Shown here: positions 1-7,208 of the stretch, in pieces
Layout: every line of letters starts with the position of its first letter
How positions within the stretch are numbered: position 1 is the stretch's first letter
From: Acidimicrobiaceae bacterium
GTDB lineage: Bacteria; Actinomycetota; Acidimicrobiia; Acidimicrobiales; Aldehydirespiratoraceae
Assembly: GCA_026710865.1 (NCBI GenBank)
Contig: JAPOQG010000408.1
Coordinates: forward strand, 1 to 41,504
DNA: 41,504 nt
Direction: 5' to 3'
Translations under genes and position numbers: made by a program
Notes under the pieces: generated by a model
Database searches by the model: none
What the model saw: the letters and a program-made list of their open reading frames with translations, nothing else
What the model was told of the DNA's origin: nothing

Positions 1-2575
1 CGGGGTGCTCCAGGTCGTGCAGCCGGCGGTCGGTCTCGGCGCGGTCGAATCCGTCGCCGTGGAGCGCGAGCACCAACTCCAGCCGGGGATAGGTCTGGCC
101 CGACACCGCGTCGATGGCCGCCACCACCCGATCGGGGCGCCTAGTGGCCAGAAGGATCGAGACCTGCGGCAGCGGCGGCACACAGAGAGCGGTCGATGCC
201 AGCAGTTGGCGGACTCTGGCCCGCAGCGAGTGGTCCCGCAGCGCGCTGCGGCGCATGGCGACGCTGAACGCCTCCCGCCGGTTCTCGTCGGCTTCGATGA
301 TGCGCTCGTCGGCCATCAGTCCGTAGAGCTCCGCACCCAGGCAGTGATGCAGCTCGGCGCTCTGGTCGGCGATGTGGACCACCGCGCCGGTCGAGGCCAG
401 GGCGGCCAGGACACCCGCCCTGGACGGGGCGTCCTCGTGGTAGGTGGCCGTGTCCATGACGTGGTGGGCGCGCCGGCATGCGTCCCGTGATTCAAGGTTG
501 GCAGTCTTGCGGGTCCGTTTCGATTGCGGCAGGTGTTCGGAGGGTCCGAGCGCGACCGCACGGCCACGGTGATCGATGTCCCAGCCCATTGGGTTGACGC
601 TCTCGGCATCGAAGGCAGGCACCGACATTCGGGGATCGGACTCCGAGAGGATCACCACCGCGGCGCCGGTGTCGAGGCCGACGGCTTCGGCCGTCCCCGG
701 CGTGTCCACGATGACCGCGTCGGTCAGTTCCCCGATGGCTGAACCGACGCGGCTGGAGACGGCCAAGACCGCCTCGGCCCGGCTTCCCCGGACGGCGATC
801 TCCGGCCCGATCCGGTAGTGCGCAGGTTGCGTTGTGTTGTCGCTGCGAACAGGCGCGCGCGTCGGGGCAGTGCCCGTCTGACGCTGACCAAGCGCGTGGC
901 GCCCGCGTCGTGCGAGCCAGTACAGACGCCGTGCGAGCCGCTTGAGCGCGCGGTGTTGGCGTCGTGCGAGCCAGTACATGCGACGTAGGGCGCGGCGGGT
1001 TCTCCATCCAACAGCTCGTACCACGGATGACACGAGCCAGACCACCAGGTTCCATGCGTCACGAAGGCTGCGCACGCTTCGGGTCCCGTGCAGCACTTGC
1101 ACGGCGAAACTGCCGAGCTTGCGAAGCGACTCAAATCGTTTCGGCTTGCGCTTACGAAGGCTTTCAGACTTTCTCGGCTTCTGCTTGTGAGGCTTCTTGG
1201 TCTGTTCCGACTTGCGCCTGCGACGGCTCCCGAACCTCCCGGACTTGCGAGGGAGCTGCGACTTGGCGCAGTGCTCGTCGATGCTGATCCCGCTTCGCAT
1301 CGCCCGGTTCAGGGCTCGGGTCCAGACGATCTCCGCGGTCTCGTCACCGGGCAGGCTCATGGTGGCCCGGGTCGCCGACCCGAGTCCCCGGCGCAGGCGA
1401 GCCACCGTGTTGTGCTTGACGGTGGCTCCGGCAGGAATCGAGATGTGGAAGGACGCGGCCGGGATCGCGGTGCAGGCACCGCCGGAGGGCCCGAACCGCA
1501 CCCTCGGATCGCCCCCCAGGAGCCGGCGGACCATCTCGCGGTCCGGCTCCCGCAGGGTCTCCGGATCGCTGGGCTCCGCGATCCACACCACCAGGTCGTG
1601 GGTGCCATCGGCCAGCACCTGCTCGGCCGTGTCCATCTGGTCGCGGGCGTCGCCGGCCTCGATCGTCACCACATGCCGGGGCACGGTGAAGCTCCGTCCG
1701 GAAGTCGACCTGCGGAAACCGTGGTGAGCGATCAGCTGGGAGATCTTGGCTCGCTGGAGTTCGAGACTGACCGACTCGTCCTCGCTGGGAGCCGCGCCGG
1801 CGCCCTGGTGCCAGCACAGGGCATCCCGGGCCGGGACGAGCAGGCCTCCCCGCATGAAGGCCCGGTAGCCGAACTCGGTGTCCTCGCCGCCCCATTGGGT
1901 GAACGACTCGTCGTAGCCGCCTACGTCGTCGAAGAAGGCGCGGGAGATGCCCAGATTCCCGCCCGTCACCATCCGGAACAGGTCGTCGTCGTCGGAGGTG
2001 AGGTCGCGGGTCCGGGTCATGTGGTACTCGATCCACTCCGGGCGCTCGGTGGGCCGGCCCTCGAACAGCTCGGCCAGCGATCCCGGCCTGGTCCGGACCA
2101 TGCCAGGTTCGATCCCGTCTACCTCGACGTGGGTCCGGAATCCCAGTGTGAGCACATCGCAGGCGGCATGGTGCCAGCGGGCATGCTCGGCCAGCCATCC
2201 CGCCTCGGGCATCATGTCGCAGTCGAGGAAGACGAGAACCTCACCGGCAGCGGCCCTCGCACCGGTGTTGCGGGCCCGGGCCAGGCCGAAGCCGCGGTCC
2301 TCCTGGTGCAGCACGCGCACGCTGAGCGGGCTGCCCGCCGGAAGCGTCAGGGGCGTCCGCGACCCGTCGTCGACGATCACCACCTCGAACAGCCGGCGCG
2401 GATAGGTCTGGCCCTCGAGAGCGGCCAGCGTCAGCTCCAGCGCCTCGGGAGCCTCGTAGTAGGTGACGATGACGGACACGGGCATTTCCGGTTCGAAGCG
2501 GTCCGGGGTCGCCACCGCCAGCTCACGCCAGTCGTTGCCCCGTACATCAGCGGGAGGCACGCGGCTGTGGTCCAT
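1..2575 (-). CDS. Two-domain family 2 glycosyltransferase, C-terminus beyond the window
   Basis: About 858 residues are visible and the gene continues past the left edge. The N-terminal GT2 domain (residues about 25-300) starts VSVIVTYYEAPEALELTL and has VIVDDGS, the DCD metal/nucleotide motif near residue 118 and QWGGEDTEF, the ED acceptor-site motif. The second GT2 domain begins near LPQVSILLATRRPDR at about residue 800 and is cut before its own acidic motif. Between them lies a linker rich in Lys/Arg, with an 18-residue repeat containing YWLARR. The ATG at 2575 gives MDHSRVPPADVRGNDWR, matching the N-terminus of the paralogue at 7183-10107. It is the last visible gene of a leftward series, 50 bp after the membrane glycosyltransferase. 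Inferred role: building the repeat unit of a surface polysaccharide at the cytoplasmic membrane. Donor and acceptor sugars are unknown. Confidence 0.9.
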   Translation of the reverse strand, partial: MDHSRVPPADVRGNDWRELAVATPDRFEPEMPVSVIVTYYEAPEALELTLAALEGQTYPRRLFEVVIVDDGSRTPLTLPAGSPLSVRVLHQEDRGFGLARARNTGARAAAGEVLVFLDCDMMPEAGWLAEHARWHHAACDVLTLGFRTHVEVDGIEPGMVRTRPGSLAELFEGRPTERPEWIEYHMTRTRDLTSDDDDLFRMVTGGNLGISRAFFDDVGGYDESFTQWGGEDTEFGYRAFMRGGLLVPARDALCWHQGAGAAPSEDESVSLELQRAKISQLIAHHGFRRSTSGRSFTVPRHVVTIEAGDARDQMDTAEQVLADGTHDLVVWIAEPSDPETLREPDREMVRRLLGGDPRVRFGPSGGACTAIPAASFHISIPAGATVKHNTVARLRRGLGSATRATMSLPGDETAEIVWTRALNRAMRSGISIDEHCAKSQLPRKSGRFGSRRRRKSEQTKKPHKQKPRKSESLRKRKPKRFESLRKLGSFAVQVLHGTRSVRSLRDAWNLVVWLVSSVVRAVGWRTRRALRRMYWLARRQHRALKRLARRLYWLARRGRHALGQRQTGTAPTRAPVRSDNTTQPAHYRIGPEIAVRGSRAEAVLAVSSRVGSAIGELTDAVIVDTPGTAEAVGLDTGAAVVILSESDPRMSVPAFDAESVNPMGWDIDHRGRAVALGPSEHLPQSKRTRKTANLESRDACRRAHHVMDTATYHEDAPSRAGVLAALASTGAVVHIADQSAELHHCLGAELYGLMADERIIEADENRREAFSVAMRRSALRDHSLRARVRQLLASTALCVPPLPQVSILLATRRPDRVVAAIDAVSGQTYPRLELVLALHGDGFDRAETDRRLHDLEHP
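905..978 (-). repeat. Two exact 20-bp direct repeats inside a glycosyltransferase linker
   Basis: The 20-mer GCGTCGTGCGAGCCAGTACA occurs at 905-924 and 959-978, with a period of 54 bp, or 18 codons. On the coding strand it gives two YWLARR-centred helical segments in the basic linker of the two-domain glycosyltransferase. A period divisible by three suggests an in-frame tandem duplication that lengthened the linker. Confidence 0.85.
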
Positions 2576-2625
2576 ACGCCCCGCCAGCCTACGCCTCGTC
2601 CCGGGCCGGGTCGGGTCAGCGGGTG

Positions 2626-4224
2626 TCATGGCGACAGGGACGCAGCCGTGATCACCCGGAAGTCGCCGGCTGAGGCCAGAGGATCCTCCAGAGCACCTTC
2701 GGGAAGGAACTCGGGAACCATGCCGGCTCGAAGGATCACAAGGTCTGAGTCCTCCAGCTCGTCGAGGCGGCTCTCGTCCAGGGCCCACGCCGGCACGTCC
2801 AGGTAGTACGACGCCCATCTCGGGGTGGGAAGCCCCGGACCGGTCCAGGCCAACTCGGCTCGGGCGGCCTCGTCGCTGGCAGCAGCCTCCTCTAGGGCCT
2901 CCCCGAGTTGGGCCGGGTCGGAGATGTAGCGGTCCCGGGTGCCACCGGCTACGACCGCGGCAGCCGTGGCCGCGATCGCTGCGCCGGCAATCCAGAACGC
3001 CGGGGAGCGAAGGCGCGCCGGCATCACCCGGCGGGCCGCGTCGAGCAGGGCCGCCAACCCGATCGTCACCGGTGCCAGCCAGGGGAAGTTCCACAGGCGG
3101 TGGGTCCAGGCACCCTGCTGGAAGCCGAAGGTCAGCGTGGCCGCCATGGCAAGCATGATCCCGGTGGGAACGCGGGTGCGGCGGTCGATCAGTCCGGCCA
3201 GCAGCGCGGGCGCGAGCAGTACCCGCAGCCACGGCGGCACCATCAACTCTTCGGTTGCGAAGGACCACTGTCGCGACAGGAACTCCCCGAAGCCGAAGGC
3301 CCGGGAACCGCCGGCGGCGTCACGGTCTGCTCTCAGGGCGACCTGGTCGCCGAGCTCTGCGAGGCCGCTGCCATTGAGCAGCCATGCAGCGGTGACGAAT
3401 GCACCCACGGCGGCGCCCACCACCAAGGCGGCCAGGGCCACCGACCAGCCACTCGCCAACCGTCGTCCAAGGGACTGGAGACGTGTCTCCGCAGACACGG
3501 GGCGTGGTCTGTCGGGGCGCGAGGCACGGCTGGCGAAGAGCCAGAGCGCCAGCAGCGCTAGCGATGCCAGCGCGATCCAGGACTGCATCGCGGTCGCAGC
3601 AGCCAGCGCGCCGGTGCCGATCAGGGCCCAGCGTGGCGGTTGCTCCGTGTTGCGGTGCCATGCGACCGCGGCAGCCGACGCCACCAGCAACGCGAAGCCG
3701 ACCCCGATACGCCCGTAGACGTAGAAGAAGCCGGTGGATGCCATGGCGCCGGTCGCGAGCAGGGTCGGTCCCCAGCCGACGCCGCAGCCGCGCAGCAGCG
3801 CGGCCATGAAGGCGATCGTGGCCGCGCCGAGGCAGAAGGCGGCGATGCGCAGCGCGGCCAGACTGTCGCCCAGGACTCCTACCGATGCCGCCGCGATGAA
3901 GGTTGTGAGCGGCGGGTGGTGTGCATAGGAGACGGCCGCGATCGGCGGGTCGGAGCGGGGCTCCGCGCCGAATCCGGGCCGGACGTACGGATCGATGCGG
4001 GCTCCGAAACCCGACTCCAAGGGACCGAGCTCCCAGAAGTTGCGAGCCTGGAGGCCGGCCCGGCCCACGAGCCGCCCGTCGTCGCTGTTGCCCAGAGGCA
4101 GGTCCAGATCGGGCAGCCACAGGACTAGGACCGCCACACACACCAGCGCCACCGCGGTCCAGCCCGACCACGCACGGGCCAGCAGCGGCCTGCCGCCGGA
4201 TGGGATCGGTCCGAGTCTCGTCAC
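2626..4224 (-). CDS. Polytopic membrane glycosyltransferase, GT39/PMT (ArnT-like) fold
   Basis: This is a 532-aa integral membrane protein with about ten hydrophobic segments. After the first membrane segment (residues about 22-40) comes a loop with the acidic pair in GNSDDGRLVGRAG. A second loop contains AVSYAHHPPLTTF, the HPPL-type motif common in PMT/ArnT-like GT-C enzymes. These enzymes move a sugar from a polyprenyl-phosphate carrier onto an acceptor on the outer face of the membrane. A soluble C-terminal tail of about 100 residues follows the last helix. The GTG start at 4224 has GAGGAG about 12 nt upstream and follows an intercistronic hairpin. It lies in the same leftward series as the O-antigen ligase-like gene, so I infer glycan decoration or side-chain addition. 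The exact sugar and acceptor cannot be told. Confidence 0.78.
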   Translation of the reverse strand: MTRLGPIPSGGRPLLARAWSGWTAVALVCVAVLVLWLPDLDLPLGNSDDGRLVGRAGLQARNFWELGPLESGFGARIDPYVRPGFGAEPRSDPPIAAVSYAHHPPLTTFIAAASVGVLGDSLAALRIAAFCLGAATIAFMAALLRGCGVGWGPTLLATGAMASTGFFYVYGRIGVGFALLVASAAAVAWHRNTEQPPRWALIGTGALAAATAMQSWIALASLALLALWLFASRASRPDRPRPVSAETRLQSLGRRLASGWSVALAALVVGAAVGAFVTAAWLLNGSGLAELGDQVALRADRDAAGGSRAFGFGEFLSRQWSFATEELMVPPWLRVLLAPALLAGLIDRRTRVPTGIMLAMAATLTFGFQQGAWTHRLWNFPWLAPVTIGLAALLDAARRVMPARLRSPAFWIAGAAIAATAAAVVAGGTRDRYISDPAQLGEALEEAAASDEAARAELAWTGPGLPTPRWASYYLDVPAWALDESRLDELEDSDLVILRAGMVPEFLPEGALEDPLASAGDFRVITAASLSP

Positions 4225-4254
4225 TGGTCGGGATCTCCTCAGGGGGAATCGCCT

Positions 4255-4277
4255 CTTGAGGTGTCGTCCTCCTCAAG
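4255..4277 (-). promoter_or_regulatory. Intercistronic hairpin between ligase-like and membrane glycosyltransferase genes
   Basis: CTTGAGG and CCTCAAG form a perfect 7-bp stem around a 9-nt loop in the 107-bp gap between the two leftward genes. No T-run follows, so it is not a classical terminator. It could stabilise an mRNA end or attenuate expression of the downstream gene. The inverted repeat is seen directly; its function is inferred. Confidence 0.4.
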
Positions 4278-4331
4278 GACGGCGCGGAGGACGCTGCTGC
4301 TCTCGCTGGACGCGAATTCGAACCTCAAGCC

Positions 4332-5618
4332 TCAGCCCAGTGCCGCGCCGGCAGCGTTGGAGGCACCGGCTGCCTGTGGAGGTGGGTTGCCGGGTCCGGG
4401 GGGCGGGGCCGGTCTCAGGGCCGCGGTCATCAGCAGCACCCAGATGTAGGAGAACCACAGGACGAAGCTCTCGGTGACGTTCTCCACGAGCACGAATCCT
4501 ACGACCGCGGCCCACATCCAGGAGTCGGCTCCGGGGCGGCGCCACAGGTGCAGGCCCGCGTTGCGGGCCGCGAGGACCACGATCACCACGAACGGCACCG
4601 TGCCGATGAGCCCGAGCCCGAGCGCCACCTCCATCAGGCTGTTGTGGGCGCTGCCCCTGCGCAGCAGGGCATGGTCGAGCAGCTCGATCTCCTCCCAGAA
4701 CGCGTAGAACCCGTAGCCGCCGAACGGACGCTCGGCCACCCGATCCCAGACCAGGCTCCACATGGTGCGGCGCTGGCTGAAGGTCGGTTCGCTCCATGAG
4801 GCGACCAGCGCCACTGAGGCGCCGCCGACGCCCAGTGCCGTCACCACGGCCAGGGAGGCTCTTGCCACGGCGAGGCCCCAGCGACTCCGGGCCCAGTCGT
4901 AGCCCACCGGGGAGGTCGCGGCTGCGGCCGCGATCACCAGCGCGATCCACGCCGTGCGGCTGCCGGCACCGGTCATGGTTCCCAGACAGAGAGCGGCCAG
5001 GCCCGCTCCAGCCACACGGCCCCATCGTTCGCTCGACGCGAGGTAGCGGATCCCGACCAGCACGCCGATAGCGGCGAGCGGCGCCAGGGAGTTGCGGTTG
5101 GTGTACATGCCCTCCCAGTCGTCGTTGGAGTCGAGGCCCAGATCGGGCCGCAGCACCACCAGCACGACGCTGCCCGCGACGGCGACGCCGGCCACTCCCG
5201 ACAGCATCGCGGCGAGGTCGTCGGGATCCAGCCGGGCCAGGACCCAGGCCAGGAGGGCCAGCCCCACATAGACGGCGGCGCGCCACGCGGTGGCGAAGGG
5301 GTGGACGCTCCAGAGGGCCGAGGCCAATGCCGCTGCCGAGTAGACGGCCACGGCCCAGACGGCTGTCCTCTGCGACGCGGCCAACGGCTCGGCGGGGGAG
5401 CGGCGGGTGGCAAAGAGCGCTGCAGAGGCGACTGCGGCGATCACGAAGAACGGCCACACCGCCGGATCCTCCCAGTCGCCGGAACGGTCCACGACGCTCT
5501 TGGAGAACAGGAAGACAGGCCCGTTGGTCAAGACGATGACGACGGCCGCGACGGGCGCCACTCGAAGCAGGCGGGTCACCGGGGTTGGCACGTCCCGCAC
5601 TCCCGACCGGCCGGCCAC
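4332..5618 (-). CDS. O-antigen polymerase/ligase (Wzy/WaaL-like) membrane protein
   Basis: This 428-aa polytopic protein has about eleven hydrophobic segments. The Wzy_C/O-antigen-ligase signature lies in the large loop: TGAGSRTAWIAL, then QRRTMWSLVWDRVAERPFGGYGF, then RRGSAHNSLMEVALGLGLIG. The arginines and the AHN-S histidine are typical of the catalytic periplasmic loop. Such proteins polymerise lipid-linked repeat units or ligate the finished glycan to an anchor. A clear paralogue lies at 24088-25458 (shared YTNRNSLAP/YANRNSLAP, RTAW and SAHNSL motifs). GTG at 5618 is used here; a slightly later GTG is possible. The gene lies 39 bp after the one-domain GT2. A Pro/Ala-rich tail ends the protein. 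Polymerase cannot be told from ligase by sequence. Confidence 0.85.
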   Translation of the reverse strand: MAGRSGVRDVPTPVTRLLRVAPVAAVVIVLTNGPVFLFSKSVVDRSGDWEDPAVWPFFVIAAVASAALFATRRSPAEPLAASQRTAVWAVAVYSAAALASALWSVHPFATAWRAAVYVGLALLAWVLARLDPDDLAAMLSGVAGVAVAGSVVLVVLRPDLGLDSNDDWEGMYTNRNSLAPLAAIGVLVGIRYLASSERWGRVAGAGLAALCLGTMTGAGSRTAWIALVIAAAAATSPVGYDWARSRWGLAVARASLAVVTALGVGGASVALVASWSEPTFSQRRTMWSLVWDRVAERPFGGYGFYAFWEEIELLDHALLRRGSAHNSLMEVALGLGLIGTVPFVVIVVLAARNAGLHLWRRPGADSWMWAAVVGFVLVENVTESFVLWFSYIWVLLMTAALRPAPPPGPGNPPPQAAGASNAAGAALG

Positions 5619-5657
5619 GACCGCGGTCGACGGGTCGGCGCCGGTACCGAAACGCGA

Positions 5658-7208
5658 TCACACGATGCCGGCAAAGGCGAGGTCCAGTCCCTGGCGCGTG
5701 TCGGTGGCACGACCGGTGAAGTGCGACTCGTCGATGTTCCAGGTGTGGTCGTCGCCGTGTCGCCCCCGCAGGTAGCCCCGACCGTGGGTGCGGTAGATCC
5801 GTCCGCCGATGCGGGTCACGTCGCGGGCGAGTCCGGTGTCCACATGGCGGGGCACCCGGCGCCAGCCCCCGGCCTGGGCAAGGTCGTGGCGGGCGATGAG
5901 CATGGCTCCGCCGCTCACCCCGGGGTAGCCGAGGTAGCGCTCCCCGCGGCGCCCGAACATCCGGAGGGTTCGGTCCTGGCCGGCGACGTACACATACTCC
6001 GCGCCCTTGGCCACAAGCTCCGCATGGGAGTACTCGTGGGCCAGGACCAGATCCCACAGATGGTGCGGGCTGTAGTGGTCGTCGTCGTCGAACTTGGCGA
6101 GCAGGGTGCCGGTGGAGGCCGCCACCGCGGCGTTGAGCACCGCCCCCAGCGGCTCGGAGGCCGCGACCGGGGCAACCCGCACCGGCATGCCGGCCGCCTC
6201 GACCGCCCGGGCGAGGGCGTCGTCGGTGAAGCCGTCCCCGTGGGGGGCCAGCACGAGCTCGGCGGCGGGATAGGTCTGCGCGGCCGCGGAGGCCACGGCC
6301 GCGCCGAGGCGCTCGGGCCGGTTGGTGGCCAGGAGGATCGACACCGTCGGAGGGGGCGCCTCCCGCCCGGCTGCGGCGATGACCTGCCGGGCCCGGGCCC
6401 GCAAAGAGTGGTCGCGCAGCGCGCACCGCCGCATCTCGATGCTGATCGCCTCGCGCCCGTGGGCGTCGGCGCCGGCGATGCGCTCGCTGTCGACCATGAG
6501 ATCGTGCAGTTCGGGACCCAGAAGCGGCCGCAGCCCGCGCTCATCGCCGGCGATGCGAACAACCGCGCCGGTGGCGGCCCGGGCCGCCAGCGCCGCGGCT
6601 CGTAGCACCGGGTCGGACTCGCCGGTCACATCCGAGGCGAGGACCGGCTCAGCGACCTGGGGCTTCCAGCCGATGGGATTGACTGAGAGCGGATCGAACG
6701 CGGGAACCGAGAGCTGCTCGGGAGCCGACGACAGCGCAACCTCCACAGCACCGGGCGGGAGGCTCCTGTTGCTGCGGGGGCTGTCGGCGACCACGATGTC
6801 GGCGTGCTCGGCCCCGGAAGCGGGGACCACCCGTCCCGAGGCCGCGAGCACGGCCGCGGCCCGCGGCCCGCTGGTGACGATCTGCGCGCCGAGGGGGTAC
6901 GGTGCCCGCCGGTGGCGGCCCGCGGCCCGATCCCGGGCGAGACCGGCCAGCCGCTGGGTCCGCAACCACAGCGCCCGAGCCAGCCACCGGGCCAGCGGAC
7001 CGGCCTGGCCGGGGTTCCGGACCACCCGTCGGGCTCCCGTGGGCCTGGAGCGAGCGCGAAGGGCTTGCGAGCGCCTCGCGCTGCGGCGTGGTGTTTCCCG
7101 CTCTTGTCCGCTGCGCTCACGGGCCGCTCGGGCCACGGCCTCGCGAAGCCAACCGCCGACTCGCGCCACTGGGCTCGGCCCCTTAGAAGCCCGCGAAGTC
7201 GAAGTCAC
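5658..7208 (-). CDS. Family 2 glycosyltransferase, one catalytic domain with a basic N-terminal extension
   Basis: This 516-aa protein corresponds to the C-terminal half of the 974-aa neighbour. The GT2 core starts near residue 300 with TVSILLATNRPERLGAA. It carries AKFDDDDHYSP, where DDDD is the metal/nucleotide motif, and a conserved end with GYLRGRHGDDHTWNID. The preceding segment has the same SVNPIGWKP and RDHSLRARAR landmarks as the paralogues. The first 100 residues are strongly Arg-rich, resembling the linker of the large enzymes. The GTG start at 7208 overlaps the upstream gene by 26 bp; a later GTG near residue 14 is possible. It looks like a large enzyme that lost, or never had, the N-terminal GT domain. 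It probably acts on the same polymer. Confidence 0.87.
   Translation of the reverse strand: MTSTSRASKGPSPVARVGGWLREAVARAARERSGQERETPRRSARRSQALRARSRPTGARRVVRNPGQAGPLARWLARALWLRTQRLAGLARDRAAGRHRRAPYPLGAQIVTSGPRAAAVLAASGRVVPASGAEHADIVVADSPRSNRSLPPGAVEVALSSAPEQLSVPAFDPLSVNPIGWKPQVAEPVLASDVTGESDPVLRAAALAARAATGAVVRIAGDERGLRPLLGPELHDLMVDSERIAGADAHGREAISIEMRRCALRDHSLRARARQVIAAAGREAPPPTVSILLATNRPERLGAAVASAAAQTYPAAELVLAPHGDGFTDDALARAVEAAGMPVRVAPVAASEPLGAVLNAAVAASTGTLLAKFDDDDHYSPHHLWDLVLAHEYSHAELVAKGAEYVYVAGQDRTLRMFGRRGERYLGYPGVSGGAMLIARHDLAQAGGWRRVPRHVDTGLARDVTRIGGRIYRTHGRGYLRGRHGDDHTWNIDESHFTGRATDTRQGLDLAFAGIV
7111..7129 (-). repeat. Short dispersed repeat, copy 1
   Basis: On the minus strand this reads GAGCGGCCCGTGAGCGCAG, identical to 10218-10236 on the plus strand; the match extends to 21 nt. 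A variant with two changes is at 25550-25568. This copy lies inside the Arg-rich N-terminal extension of a glycosyltransferase. It may belong to a genome-wide REP-like family, which this window cannot show. Confidence 0.55.

Noticed and set aside
905..978. CRISPR-like repeat spacing
   Set aside because: There are only two copies, the period is a multiple of three, and they lie in frame inside a glycosyltransferase gene, so this is a coding duplication.
1088..2806. Long plus-strand open frame opposite the first glycosyltransferase
   Set aside because: It is antisense to a clear GT2 reading frame with catalytic motifs and paralogues. High GC commonly leaves long open antisense frames, and the translation is low-complexity Arg/Gly/Pro-rich.
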